From positions 181,797 to 245,796 of the forward strand of contig NZ_JAFRDR010000010.1 in the NCBI RefSeq assembly GCF_017377795.1: a DNA stretch of 64,000 nt, given 5' to 3'. How positions within the stretch are numbered: position 1 is the first letter of the stretch; every line of letters begins with the position of its first letter. Below are positions 28,821 to 38,475 of the stretch, piece after piece. The DNA is from Williamsia soli. GTDB taxonomy: Bacteria > Actinomycetota > Actinomycetes > Mycobacteriales > Mycobacteriaceae. A program made the position numbers and the translations under genes. The notes under the pieces were generated by a model. That model made no database searches. It saw only the letters and a program-made list of their open reading frames with translations, and had not been told where the DNA came from.

Positions 28821-30500
28821 GTGAGTATCGAAAGCCCTGCGCTTGTCCTCGGCCCCATCCTGCGTTTCGTCGACTCCACGCGTGCCACCGTGTGGGTCGA
28901 GACCGACCGCGAATGCGCAGTCGAGGTCAGCACGTCGACAGGTCAGTCCGGAATGGAGCAGACCTGGGACGTCCACGACCACCACTACGCGGTGATCCAA
29001 CTGCGCGGACTACCCGCCGGAACTCTCGTCGACTACACGGTGACGCTCACCGCAGCCGCTGACGTGGGAGAGTCTGGCGTCACCGTCCGGTCTGGTGGAC
29101 GACTTCATACCGCCTCGGACGACGCACCCTTGACCGTCGCATTCGGATCGTGCCGGCGTGGGGATACCTACGACGACGAATCCCTCAAGGCGATCGGCGC
29201 AGACGGGCTGGCCGGGCTGGCACGCCGTGTAGCAGATCAGGGCCCCGACGAGTGGCCACAGTTGCTGCTCCTGCTCGGTGACCAGGTGTACGCCGATGAT
29301 CCGTCGCCGGAGATCAAGGCGCTGCTGCGGGAAAGGCGAGCGGCTCACGACGATCCCGAACTCGGAGAGGAAGTACTCGAGGAGATCTGCGACTTCGAGG
29401 AATACACGTGGCTCTATCGCGAGTCGTGGGGGGTGGATGAGGTCAGCGGTCTGATGGCGTCGATTCCCAGCTGCATGATTCTCGACGACCACGATCTACG
29501 CGACGACTGGAACTCGTCCCTGGACTGGCGCAAGACCATGGAGCAGAAGTCTTGGTGGCGCCGCCGCGTCATCGGGGCGTTCTCGTCGTATTACATCTAT
29601 CAGCACCTCGGTAACCTGTCTCCCGACGAACTCGGGAAAGATGCTCTCTACGCGGCGATTCGGGCTGCGGCCACGAGCGACGAGAGGGAGAAGTTGCTGT
29701 CCGACTTCGCACTCCGGGCCGACAGTGAGCCAGAATCGGCGCGTTGGAGTTACGTACGCGACCTGGGGAACACCCGGATCATCATGATCGATTCGCGCTG
29801 CTCTCGCGACCTCGATCCGGAGCGGCGCGCGATGCTCGACGACGTCGAGTGGAAGTGGCTCAGCGAGCGCGCAACCGAAACGTCCGCCCGGCACATTGTG
29901 TTCGGTACGTCGCTGCCGTATCTGATGCTGCCCGCCCTGCACCACCTCGAGCAATGGAATGAAGCGGTGGCCCAGGGTGCGTGGGGCAGGCGATTCGCCA
30001 AGATCGGCGAGAAGCTGAGACTGGAGCTCGATCTCGAGCACTGGGCGGCATTCGGTAATTCTTTCCGGGACATGCTCGGTCTGGTCGATGAGCTCGTGGA
30101 CCACGCACGCCCTCCCGCCAGCATCCTGTGGCTCTCGGGTGACGTGCACTGCTCCTATGTCGCGCAAGCCGATCTGACCGACCGGGGCACCGACCGGACG
30201 GCGTTGTATCAGTTGACGATGTCGCCGTTCCGGAACCCGCTCGAACGTCCGATCCGCGTGGTGAACCGTGTGGCCATCCGCAAACCCATGGTGAAGTTCA
30301 TGCGATTCCTTTCCCGGCGCGCCGGGGTCGACGACGTGCCCATCACCTGGCAGGCGCAGGCCGGCCCATGGTTCGACAATGGTGTGATGTCCTTGCGGCT
30401 CAACGGTGATCGAGCATCTGTACAGATCGACCATGCCTCCACCGGCGCAGACGGCACGCAACGGCTCACCCGTACCCACGAGATGGAGCTGACGCCCTGA
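28821..30500 (+). CDS. PhoD-like alkaline phosphatase/phosphodiesterase
   Basis: 559 residues from GTG 28821 (GTG 28812 is possible); the frame is open to 28254 but that part overlaps the divergent gene. The N-terminal beta domain is followed by a PhoD-type metallophosphatase core: AFGSCRRG, LLLLGDQVYADD, MILDDHDLRDDW and WLSGDVHCSYVA supply the metal-binding Asp and His residues. No signal peptide is visible, unlike classical secreted PhoD, so it may be cytoplasmic. It could hydrolyse phosphodiesters; the substrate is not known. Confidence 0.85.
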   Translation: MSIESPALVLGPILRFVDSTRATVWVETDRECAVEVSTSTGQSGMEQTWDVHDHHYAVIQLRGLPAGTLVDYTVTLTAAADVGESGVTVRSGGRLHTASDDAPLTVAFGSCRRGDTYDDESLKAIGADGLAGLARRVADQGPDEWPQLLLLLGDQVYADDPSPEIKALLRERRAAHDDPELGEEVLEEICDFEEYTWLYRESWGVDEVSGLMASIPSCMILDDHDLRDDWNSSLDWRKTMEQKSWWRRRVIGAFSSYYIYQHLGNLSPDELGKDALYAAIRAAATSDEREKLLSDFALRADSEPESARWSYVRDLGNTRIIMIDSRCSRDLDPERRAMLDDVEWKWLSERATETSARHIVFGTSLPYLMLPALHHLEQWNEAVAQGAWGRRFAKIGEKLRLELDLEHWAAFGNSFRDMLGLVDELVDHARPPASILWLSGDVHCSYVAQADLTDRGTDRTALYQLTMSPFRNPLERPIRVVNRVAIRKPMVKFMRFLSRRAGVDDVPITWQAQAGPWFDNGVMSLRLNGDRASVQIDHASTGADGTQRLTRTHEMELTP

Positions 30501-30572
30501 CGACCTCACCGCAGTGTCGACCCACGGCACTGTCGACGCGCCAGGGGCGGCATTTCGCTCTACGCTGTGCGC

Positions 30573-31502
30573 GTGATCCTCGTTCCGGGTACCCGAGTTG
30601 CCGGTCTCACCGTGCGAGCCCATCTGGGCAGCGGGGGGACCAGCGAGGTCTACAAGGTTCACAACCCGGTTGACGATCGGATCGAGGCACTCAAAGTCCT
30701 CGACACCGAGTTCACCGCCGTGGACGTCGCACGCATGCGATTCGAGCGGGAGTTCGAGATCGCTCGCACCCTCGAACACCCGCACATCGTGGCCATGTAT
30801 CGCTCCGGGGAGCTGGCAGGCGCGGCGCTCGGGCCACAGCAGGTGCGCAGTGCGCTGTGGATGACGATGCAATACGTGGAGGGGACCACCGCGGCGGTGC
30901 TGATCCCCGGACCGCACGGACAGCCACGTCTGCCGCTGGTGTTGGAGGTGCTCGCCCAGATCGCGGAGGCACTCGACTTCGCGCATCGCATGGACGTGCT
31001 CCATCGCGATGTCAAACCGTCGAACATACTCATCGGACACCAGACCCAAATATCGGCCGTGCTCACCGATTTCGGTATCGCACGCTTCTTGGACGACACG
31101 CGTCCCGTCGCACAGAACGGACGGATCGTCGGATCGATTCCCTACGCTGCGCCCGAAATGCTTCAGGGTCAACAACTGTCGACTGCGACCGACGTGTATT
31201 CGCTGGCGTGTGCCGTAGTCGAGCTGCTCACGGGCAGGCCGCCGTTCCCGTATCCCACTACCTTCGGGATCGTGCACGCGCACATCGCCGGAGTTCCACC
31301 CAAGGTCAGTGACCGACGCAGGTGGCTGCCGTCTGCGATCGACTCGATCCTTGGAAAGGCGCTCGCCAAGGATCCGGCGGCGCGGTACCAAAGTTGTTCG
31401 GAGTTCATCGATCTGATCAAGAACGTCGTGCGTGACGTGCCGGTGCCACCGGACTCACCGCGCCCGTTCGGATGGTCGCGATTGCGGACCAGGGGTCGCT
31501 GA
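30573..31502 (+). CDS. Soluble Ser/Thr protein kinase
   Basis: 309 residues from GTG 30573 (GTG 30567 is the alternative). It is a Hanks-type kinase: GSGGTSEVYKV loop, ALKVLD lysine, HRDVKPSN catalytic loop, TDFGIA and YAAPEM. The protein ends shortly after the kinase domain, with no membrane segment or sensor, so it is cytosolic, as PknG/PknK-like soluble kinases are. The TACGCT hexamer (30561-30566) directly before the start may be a -10 box for a leaderless transcript. Substrates are unknown. Confidence 0.9.
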   Translation: MILVPGTRVAGLTVRAHLGSGGTSEVYKVHNPVDDRIEALKVLDTEFTAVDVARMRFEREFEIARTLEHPHIVAMYRSGELAGAALGPQQVRSALWMTMQYVEGTTAAVLIPGPHGQPRLPLVLEVLAQIAEALDFAHRMDVLHRDVKPSNILIGHQTQISAVLTDFGIARFLDDTRPVAQNGRIVGSIPYAAPEMLQGQQLSTATDVYSLACAVVELLTGRPPFPYPTTFGIVHAHIAGVPPKVSDRRRWLPSAIDSILGKALAKDPAARYQSCSEFIDLIKNVVRDVPVPPDSPRPFGWSRLRTRGR

Positions 31503-31507
31503 CCGAG

Positions 31508-31522
31508 CGTCGAGACGACGCG
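31508..31522. terminator. Short hairpin after the soluble kinase gene
   Basis: GCGTCG/CGACGC arms with an AGA loop, 5 bp past the stop codon. There is no T-tract. The rest of the gap up to 31709 shows no gene; TTGCAC at 31586-31591 is a possible -35 for the permease. Confidence 0.4.
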
Positions 31523-31709
31523 ATGTCTGATCTTACGCAGTGTTTACCTTCCCCGAGTGTCGTGAACTGCTGACCGAGGTTAACGTTGCACACGTCTTAT
31601 CTGAACAGTTGGATAGACGCCTGTGACTCCACTTCGGGCACGGTACGCGGCGGACCGGAGCTGCCCGGGACCGCACCGTGCGGCAGACCAATCGTGAGGA
31701 TTTACGACG

Positions 31710-33233
31710 ATGAGTACAACTCCGGTAGAGAGTTCGGGATACGACAACTCTGCGCTCGCCCACGAGGACGAGGGCTATCACAAGGGACTGAAGCCCCGAC
31801 AGATCCAGATGATCGCCATCGGCGGTGCCATCGGTACCGGCCTCTTCCTGGGAGCCGGTAGCCGACTCCGAGACGCCGGGCCGGGGCTGTTCATCGTCTA
31901 CGCCATCTGCGGCGTCTTCGTCTTCTTCATCTTGCGTGCCCTCGGTGAGCTGGTACTTCATCGCCCGTCTTCAGGATCCTTCGTGTCGTACGCGCGCGAG
32001 TTCTACGGCGAGAAAACAGCATTCGTCACCGGCTGGCTGTACTTCTTCAACTGGGCCATGACCGCGATCGTCGACGTCACGGCCATCGCGCTCTACGTCC
32101 ACTACTGGAGCATGTTCGAAGACATTCCCCAATGGTCGATCGCCTTGGTCGCTCTCGTCTTCGTGCTCCTCCTGAACATGATCTCGGTGAAGTGGTTCGG
32201 GGAGATGGAGTTCTGGGCTTCGATCATCAAGGTGTTCGCACTGGTGGCATTCCTGGTCGTGGGCACCATTTTCCTGGCGGGACGTTTTGAGATCAACGAC
32301 CAGGCAACGGGTTTCAGTGTTCTCAGTGACAATGGTGGGTTGTTCCCCACGGGACTGTGGTCGTTGGTGCTGGTGACCTCGGGGGTGATTTTCGCCTACG
32401 CCGCAGTGGAATTGGTGGGTACAGCAGCCGGCGAGACCGAGAATCCGGAGAAGATCATGCCCCGGGCCATCAATTCGGTGATCTTCCGCATCGCGATCTT
32501 CTATGTCGGTTCGCTGGTCCTGCTCGCATTGCTGTTGCCGTACACCGATTACGCGGCCGGGGAGAGTCCATTCGTGACCTTCTTCGCCGCGATCGGTATG
32601 CCCGCCGCCGGCGGCATCATGAACATGGTGGTGTTGACCGCCGCCTTGTCCAGTCTGAACGCCGGTTTGTACTCGACCGGCCGCACCCTGCGCTCGATGG
32701 CGATGAACGGCAGCGCACCGCAGTTCACCGGAAAGATGAACAAGAACGGCGTACCGTTCGGTGGCATCGCGCTCACCGGTGTGCTGACACTACTCGGGAT
32801 TCTGCTGAATCTTGTTGTACCCGAGGAGGCTTTCAACATCGCCCTCGATCTCTCGGCGCTCGGGATCATCTCCACCTGGGGCATGATCGTGCTGTGTCAG
32901 ATCCAGCTCTATCGTTGGGAGAAGAAGGGCATCCTGAAACGGCCCGCGTTCCGGCTGCCATGGACCCCGTGGACCAGCTACGCGACGCTGGCCTTCCTCG
33001 CTGCCGTGACCGTCCTGATGTGCTACGACAACTACTGGAATCTCGTCGCCATCGTCGTGATCACCCCGATGCTCATCGCAGGCTGGTACGCGGTGCGCGG
33101 AAGGGTCTTGACCATGGCGGAAGCGCGGGTGGGGTACACGGGTGAGTACCCGGTGGTGCCGGGAATCATTCCGCCGGTGCCGCACCCAGAGCACGATCGC
33201 AAACATCGCGACGGCGACGGTGACAAGCACTGA
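31710..33233 (+). CDS. ansP: Amino-acid permease, L-asparagine type (AnsP-like)
   Basis: 507 residues, 12 membrane segments, APC superfamily. It matches remembered AnsP sequences closely along its length, for example [19 protein letters not shown] with the substrate-binding GTGLFLGAG, then [20 protein letters not shown] and [19 protein letters not shown]. It should import asparagine or related amino acids with protons. The C-terminus ends in a charged His/Asp/Lys tail. It is a single gene with its own promoter region (31523-31709). Confidence 0.9.
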   Translation: MSTTPVESSGYDNSALAHEDEGYHKGLKPRQIQMIAIGGAIGTGLFLGAGSRLRDAGPGLFIVYAICGVFVFFILRALGELVLHRPSSGSFVSYAREFYGEKTAFVTGWLYFFNWAMTAIVDVTAIALYVHYWSMFEDIPQWSIALVALVFVLLLNMISVKWFGEMEFWASIIKVFALVAFLVVGTIFLAGRFEINDQATGFSVLSDNGGLFPTGLWSLVLVTSGVIFAYAAVELVGTAAGETENPEKIMPRAINSVIFRIAIFYVGSLVLLALLLPYTDYAAGESPFVTFFAAIGMPAAGGIMNMVVLTAALSSLNAGLYSTGRTLRSMAMNGSAPQFTGKMNKNGVPFGGIALTGVLTLLGILLNLVVPEEAFNIALDLSALGIISTWGMIVLCQIQLYRWEKKGILKRPAFRLPWTPWTSYATLAFLAAVTVLMCYDNYWNLVAIVVITPMLIAGWYAVRGRVLTMAEARVGYTGEYPVVPGIIPPVPHPEHDRKHRDGDGDKH

Positions 33234-33284
33234 CCCGTCGCTGAAACCTGGCCCGAGGGTGGCGGCACCGCTACCCTCGGGTTC

Positions 33285-33488
33285 ATGGCGATCAACAAGA
33301 ACGACACCGTGTCATGGAATACCCCACAGGGTCCCACCGAGGGCAAGGCCATCGAGAAGCGAACCAAAGAGTTCACGTTCGATGGGCAGAAGTTCAAAGC
33401 CGGCGACGACGAACCGTACTGGATCGTGGAGTCCTCCAAGTCCGGCAAGCAGGCCGCTCACAAGGAGTCCTCGCTGAAGGCGAAGTAG
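33285..33488 (+). CDS. DUF2945 (hypervirulence-associated TUDOR) small protein
   Basis: 67 residues. The whole sequence matches the DUF2945/HVA1 TUDOR-like family: INKNDTVSWNTPQGPTEGKA, then YWIVESSKSGKQAAHK. It is a small beta-barrel, cytoplasmic and basic. The family is found near stress genes and its function is unknown. It is followed by a strong bidirectional terminator. Confidence 0.88.
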   Translation: MAINKNDTVSWNTPQGPTEGKAIEKRTKEFTFDGQKFKAGDDEPYWIVESSKSGKQAAHKESSLKAK

Positions 33489-33568
33489 GCGCGATCGGAG
33501 GAGGAAAAGGGCAGGTCACCGGGGCCAACGCGCGGTTGATGTGACCGGTGGACTCTGCCCGTACACGC

Positions 33569-33618
33569 AAAAAAGTGAGCTGGCGGCGATTGCTTCGCTC
33601 AGCCAGCTCACTTTTTTT
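33569..33618. terminator. Bidirectional intrinsic terminator
   Basis: AAAAAAGTGAGCTGGC (33569-33584) pairs perfectly with 33602-33617 around a 17-nt loop. The run of A on the left and of T on the right gives a T-tract on both strands. It serves the convergent DUF2945 and cold-shock genes and is the only classic intrinsic terminator in the window. Confidence 0.95.
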
Positions 33619-33631
33619 GAAGTTTGGCGAC

Positions 33632-33835
33632 TTAGATCGCGGTTACTCCGGTAGCCTGAGGGCCTTTTGCGCCCTGTCCGATTTCGAACTCGACTCGCTG
33701 ATTCTCTTCGAGGGTGCGGAAGCCGCCACCCTGGATCTCAGAGTAATGAACGAAGACGTCATCCGAACCGCCATCGGGGGCGATGAAGCCGAAGCCCTTT
33801 TCGCCGTTGAACCATTTCACAGTTCCCTGTGCCAT
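33632..33835 (-). CDS. CspA-family cold-shock protein
   Basis: 67 residues, complete single cold-shock domain. RNP1 KGFGFI and RNP2 VFVHYS are intact. It binds single-stranded RNA/DNA and melts RNA structure. ATG 33835 has GAGAGAAG upstream. The roughly 300-bp stretch from 33836 to 34142 holds no convincing gene and probably encodes its long 5' leader, as is usual for csp genes. Confidence 0.97.
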   Translation of the reverse strand: MAQGTVKWFNGEKGFGFIAPDGGSDDVFVHYSEIQGGGFRTLEENQRVEFEIGQGAKGPQATGVTAI

Positions 33836-34142
33836 ATTAAAGTACTTCTCTCTTTTTTCCTGCAGAACGCATGAACACGCCCCTGCACATAGTGTTGCAC
33901 GGATCGCGGCAAACCGATAGCGGTGAACGAGATTATTTCTTCATCGCAGGTGAGAGGGCCTCAGCCGGGCGTGCCGCGCCGATATGGGCCGGGGTCGGGC
34001 GAGCGACCGAGGGTGGGTACAGCGCCACCGAGAGGGCACCTGACGACCGGCCCTCGCGGTGAGTTCCGTTACGCCGGAAGTGTTGCGATGCACCAGAATT
34101 GCTGCCTCGTGACGGGCATCGGTAACGGTCCCGAGCGCTGCA

Positions 34143-34538
34143 GTGCACGATCCGATGGAGTTTCAATCCACGATCGCAGACCACATCAGGGACAACAACG
34201 TCAAGGAGACGCCCATCAAGATGGGGGATCCGGACGCGCCGACCATCGACCTGCCGATCCCGGAGGGGTGGTCGCCGGCCGGTGAGCTCAAGAACCTGCC
34301 GAGCGCACAGATCGTCGACGAGCGCGAAGCGACGCTGTCGGGCTTTCCCGCAAACGAAATCGCGGCCACCTACGATCTCGAGGGCACAGAGGCTCTCAGC
34401 GCGCAGCAGACCGTGATCATCACCACATGCAGCGGCGAAACGTGCATCTTGCAGCTCAACGGAACGAGCGATCAGGCGCAGGTCGAGATCCTCGGCGACG
34501 CGGCGAACGCCATAGACACTGTGACGATCGAACCCTGA
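34143..34538 (+). pseudogene. LpqN/LpqT-family remnant lacking signal and core
   Basis: 131 residues. The start STIADHIRDNNVKETPIKMG with IDLPIPEGW, and the end TVIITTCSGETCILQLNG with NAIDTVTIEP, match the LpqN family of mycobacterial lipoproteins. Compared with remembered members it lacks the signal peptide and lipobox, and about 40-50 residues are missing after GWSPAG, where the chain jumps to ELKNLPS. It therefore looks like a decayed, in-frame-deleted copy. GTG 34143 has no ribosome site. A cytosolic small protein cannot be excluded. Confidence 0.6.
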
Positions 34539-35907
34539 TCATCCCGTCGATTCGGTGAGGCGGTTGCTCGCGGGCCGGAGTTCACGGCGTGCGGGCAACC
34601 GCTGTTCCCACACCCGCTCGCCCGATGCCCGGGCCGTCAGTGTCGCGCGGTGCAATGTCGTCCGGGCTCGGTCGAGGGGACCGTGCTCGGCCTCGGCGAG
34701 CAGCATGAGGTACAGCGGCGCGAAGATCCTGGTACCGCGGGCGTGCTCGGCCACTTCGCGTACGACGTCGTGACTGAATCAGTACCGCTGCGGCCAGTCG
34801 GTGCTGACCGAGAAGTTGCGATTCGACACCGACACCGATCATCCCGGCGATCCCGAGGGCCTCGCGTGTCCGCTCGGGCAAGTCGAACATGCGTCGACGC
34901 ACGACCCCCGCGACCGCGTCCGGCATCCCGGCCGGCTCGACCGTCATGGTCTCGGAGTGCAGGTGCCCGTGGGGTGTGCAGCAACCGGGCCAGCTCGCGG
35001 ACAAGGGTTGCCGATCAGCAGGGCGATGACCAGGGCTATCTCGGGCGGTGCTTCGAACCGGGATTCCAGGGCCTCGGCGGTGAGGTGGCTGGTGTGCGCA
35101 GCGTCGTGCGACCCGAAGGCCTGAAAGATGACGGGAGCCACGATGTGCGCCTGCTCGAGCGCAGCCGGGTCGGCGCGTTCGGAGAGTCGGCGGATGATGT
35201 GGACCCACGCCCACATCGGTGGTTCGCAGACGCCAGCTCGGTGTCGAGTTGGGTGCGTGCCCGGTGGTAGGCGCGGAGGGCCTCGGCTCGCCGACCTGAC
35301 CGGTACAGCGCGAGCATCAGCTGTTCCCAGACCCGTTCGTGGAGTGGGTCGATGGCCAGTTGGTATTCGAGGCCCGCGATCAGTTCGGTGTCGCGGCCGA
35401 GCAGCAGTCCTGCTTCGAAGTAACCCTCGGTGGCGACCGAACGCATCGCGCCGAGGCGGTGGATCTCGTTGTCGGCGAAGCGTTGATGGCGGAAGTCGGC
35501 AAGGGCTGGGCCACGGGTCGATGGCGGCTTTCAGATCTCGTTCAGCCGCTACCGGGTCGGCCACCGTGAGTGCCCTTCTTCCCGACGCGGTGAGTCTTTC
35601 GAAGGTCACGATGTCGACGGTGTCCGCGCGGGTGTCGAGGCGGTATCCGGTGGCGTCGGTGATCAGTCGCCCGGCGCCGCCGACGTCGTCCAGGCTACGA
35701 CGCAAGTTTCCGACGTAGGCGCGCAAGACGTGATCGGTTTGGCCGGTGGGTTGTCATCCCACACGAGGTCGGTCAACCGGTCGACGTCCACGCAGGTGCC
35801 GGCGTTGAGGAGGAGGGTGGCCAGAATCGCTCGCTGCGCGATCCCGCCGAGGGAAGGGGGCGTCCGGCGGCGCCGACTTCCAGGGGCCCGAGCAGCAGGT
35901 ATTTCAC
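34539..35907 (-). pseudogene. SARP/AfsR-type transcriptional regulator, multiply frameshifted
   Basis: Pieces of one regulator appear in changing frames on the minus strand. From GTG 35907: MKYLLLGPLEVG (winged-helix start), GGIAQRAILATLLLNAGTCV with DRLTDLVWDD, then RAYVGNLRRSLDD, and the BTAD helical domain LIAGLEYQLAIDPLHERVWE with QLMLALYRSGRRAEALRAYH. Last come ATPase/helical fragments such as MFDLPERTREALGIAGMIG and IFAPLYLMLLAEAEHGPLDR. At least five frame changes are needed and total length (about 1.4 kb) is well short of intact homologues, so it has lost both reading frame and sequence. Confidence 0.75.
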
Positions 35908-36180
35908 GCGCGGATTGTATGCGCGTGGTGGGTCGGGGGTGATGGTTTGCAACCCGATCGTATCGATGGCCGGACAAACTGGACACTTCTGCGCGGACAC
36001 GAGTGGAGCTCGCGATCATACCGCTGTGATCTGGCGTCGCCCACTGCTCGAGTTTCGCGGCTGTTGTGCGTTTTTGAATACGTCGGTCGTCAGAACATTC
36101 ACGACGTCGACTCAGTTGGTTGCGGTTTAGAGTGGAGTCGATCGGGAACAATGGCATATGCGTCTTGCGGGGGGACAACA

Positions 36181-36228
36181 ATGTCATCTGCCAAATGCAT
36201 GATTGAGCAAGGTGGGTGGTGCTGGTAA
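36181..36228 (+). CDS. Possible 15-residue leader peptide
   Basis: An ATG behind GGGGGG opens a reading frame MSSAKCMIEQGGWCW that stops 16 bp before the hydrolase start. Two Cys and two Trp near the end would suit an attenuator-like leader. No terminator/antiterminator pair is evident. The remaining gap (35908-36180) shows no gene. Confidence 0.25.
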   Translation: MSSAKCMIEQGGWCW

Positions 36229-36244
36229 CCGGCAGGGGGAGTGC

Positions 36245-37234
36245 ATGAGTTCATCGTCGGTATTCCGGGTCACCGCGGTGATCTGCAGTGTGTTGGTTGC
36301 ATCCACCGGTGTTTTCGCGTGTTCGACGCGAACACCCTGCTCGGTGGAGACGGCGTCGTTCGACAATGCGGCCGTCACGTGTCTGCGGTTCGGCGTCGGT
36401 ACGCCCGGAGGGCTGTCGGCGCCCGACGAGTGGACAGCAGTGTCCGAGCTGGTCGGTGAACGTCCGAGCATCGTCCTGGCCTTCTCGGACTTCACGGCGG
36501 CTCCTCCGATCAGCGGTCTTGACCTGGTCCGCAGCACGGGCGCTGACCCGATCGTGACCTGGGAGCCCTGGAAACACCTCGGCGGCGACGACTATGACCG
36601 GTCGGCTTTCTCGATCGAGTCCATCATTTCCGGGGCGCACGACGACTACCTCTATCGCTGGGCCGACGAACTCGCGGCCTGGGGGCAGACGGTGTATTTG
36701 CGTTTCGCTCACGAACCGAACGGCACCTGGTATCCATGGAGCCAGGCGGGCGGCACCTCACCCCAGTCGTACGTGCGGGCTTGGCGGCACGTGAGAGCCA
36801 TCTTCGCCACCAAGAACGTGCAGAACGTCCGATGGATTTGGGCACCGAATGTGGTTCTCGACGGCGAGCAATTGGTGGATTGGTATCCCGGCGACGATGT
36901 CGTCGACGTCATCGGAATCGATGGATACAACTGGGGTACTTTCATCCCCGGGGGCGAGTGGACCTCACCGAAAAGACTGTTCGGTGAGTCCTTTGCTCAG
37001 CTCGAAGACTTTGCGTCCGACAAACCCATTCTCGTCACCGAAGTGGGCAGTGTCGAGCAAGGTGGATCCAAACCAGAATGGATCGATGATCTCGTCGACT
37101 ATTTGGCGGGCATGGCAAGTGTTTCAGGGTTTGTGTGGTTCGACTTCAACAAAGAGGCCGATTGGAGTATCAATAGTTCTCCCGGAGCAGCAGCGGCGAT
37201 GACCGAGGCGTTGAAGAAAGCGTTGAATCGATGA
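36245..37234 (+). CDS. Secreted glycoside hydrolase, GH26-like (beta-mannanase type)
   Basis: 329 residues from ATG 36245, with AGGGGGA upstream. The N-terminal signal ends at FAC, a weak lipobox, so it is exported or lipidated. The TIM-barrel signatures of GH26 are visible: acid/base Glu in RFAHEPNGTWYPW, WIWAPN, DVIGIDGYNWG and the nucleophile in LVTEVGS. GH26 enzymes cut beta-mannans or mixed beta-glucans. Its stop overlaps the phosphatase start by ATGA, tying it to the synthase operon. The likely role is trimming or releasing the product of the downstream GT2, as BcsZ does for cellulose; this is inference. Confidence 0.85.
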   Translation: MSSSSVFRVTAVICSVLVASTGVFACSTRTPCSVETASFDNAAVTCLRFGVGTPGGLSAPDEWTAVSELVGERPSIVLAFSDFTAAPPISGLDLVRSTGADPIVTWEPWKHLGGDDYDRSAFSIESIISGAHDDYLYRWADELAAWGQTVYLRFAHEPNGTWYPWSQAGGTSPQSYVRAWRHVRAIFATKNVQNVRWIWAPNVVLDGEQLVDWYPGDDVVDVIGIDGYNWGTFIPGGEWTSPKRLFGESFAQLEDFASDKPILVTEVGSVEQGGSKPEWIDDLVDYLAGMASVSGFVWFDFNKEADWSINSSPGAAAAMTEALKKALNR

Positions 37235-38475
37235 GTGTCGACACCGAGATCGCAGAAATTCAGCTCGTCCTTCCACCCGAAGCCGAGGAGAAGCGGCTGC
37301 GCTCGCTCGATCAGTTACAGATCCTCGACTCTCCGCCGGAGGATCGATTCGAACGGGTCACCCGGATGGCCCGGCTGATCTTCGGAGTGCCGATGGCGTC
37401 GGTCGCGCTGCTCGACAGGGATCGTTTGTGGTTCAAGATGGTGGAGGGGCTGCCGTTGTCAGAGGTGCCGCGCGCTGAGACCGTATGTCAAACAACCGTG
37501 GCGCGCACCTACACCCAGCCTGTCGATCCGGCCCTGATCGTCGATGACCTCGAGCGGATACCCGAGTTCGCCCGGCTACCGGGTGTGGGCGGTGAGGGCG
37601 GCGTGAGGTTCTACGCCGGCTACCCCTTGTATGGACCCGGTCATCAGCCGGTTGGAACGTTCTGCGTCTATGACACCTCGCCTCGGACGTTCGACGAGTC
37701 CCAGCAGGCGACGTTCCGCGAACTGGCAGCGTGGGCTCAACGTGAACTCGAACGTGCTGACGACCTCGAGCGCGCGGCTGCCGTCCAACGCCAGTTGCTA
37801 CCCGCCCCGCTGTGTGGACTGACAGGGTATTCGGTGCGGTCGACGTGCGTGCCTGCCTACGCGGTCGGCGGAGACTTCTACGACCACTACCTCACCGAGG
37901 ACGGCGCGGTGTTCTCTGTCGCAGACGTCATGGGCAAAGGGCTGGGTGCGGCAATCTTGACCGCCAGCGTGCGGTCGGCACTGCGCGGGGCGTCCAGGGC
38001 ACTGGAACACGCGAGGCCGGGGACGAGTCTCGGTGAAGCGGTCTCTCTGGTGGCCGGGCATGTTGCGGACGACCTGACCAGCACCGAGAGTTTCGTGACG
38101 ATGTTCCATGCCCGACTCGAGCGCTCGACCGGACAGATCGAGTACATCGATGCCGGGCACGGGCTCGGGATGGTGTCCCGGAAGACGGGGGGCGTCGAAC
38201 CGTTGCCGGGTTGTGGTCTGCCGCTGGGTGTTTCCGTCGACGACGTGTGGACCTCCGAGACCGTCACCCTTCACCCCGGCGACATGTTGATCGTGGTATC
38301 CGATGGTCTGCTGGACCTGCTCTCCGAAGACAGCGATGCCCGCACCGTCCAGGACTTCGTTCGGGGACACTCCGACCCAGAGACGCTGTGTTCCGCGGTT
38401 GCCGCGCTCGCGACAAGCAGTGCACCGCTCGACGACGTCACGGTGGTGGCGGTACGCCGAGAGGATGTGGGGTGA
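37231..38475 (+). CDS. GAF-SpoIIE protein phosphatase (RsbU-like)
   Basis: 414 residues. An N-terminal GAF sensor domain (about 22-170) is marked by LRSLDQLQILDSPPEDRF and FYAGYPLYGPGHQPVGTFCV. A PP2C-type SpoIIE domain follows (about 185-410), with metal-binding Asp in AVGGDFYD and VADVMGKG, then DAGHG and DMLIVVSDGLLDL. It should dephosphorylate a STAS anti-sigma antagonist, switching on its partner. Both partners, STAS and RsbW-like proteins, are encoded two and three genes downstream. Both ends overlap neighbouring genes. Confidence 0.92.
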   Translation: MSVDTEIAEIQLVLPPEAEEKRLRSLDQLQILDSPPEDRFERVTRMARLIFGVPMASVALLDRDRLWFKMVEGLPLSEVPRAETVCQTTVARTYTQPVDPALIVDDLERIPEFARLPGVGGEGGVRFYAGYPLYGPGHQPVGTFCVYDTSPRTFDESQQATFRELAAWAQRELERADDLERAAAVQRQLLPAPLCGLTGYSVRSTCVPAYAVGGDFYDHYLTEDGAVFSVADVMGKGLGAAILTASVRSALRGASRALEHARPGTSLGEAVSLVAGHVADDLTSTESFVTMFHARLERSTGQIEYIDAGHGLGMVSRKTGGVEPLPGCGLPLGVSVDDVWTSETVTLHPGDMLIVVSDGLLDLLSEDSDARTVQDFVRGHSDPETLCSAVAALATSSAPLDDVTVVAVRREDVG

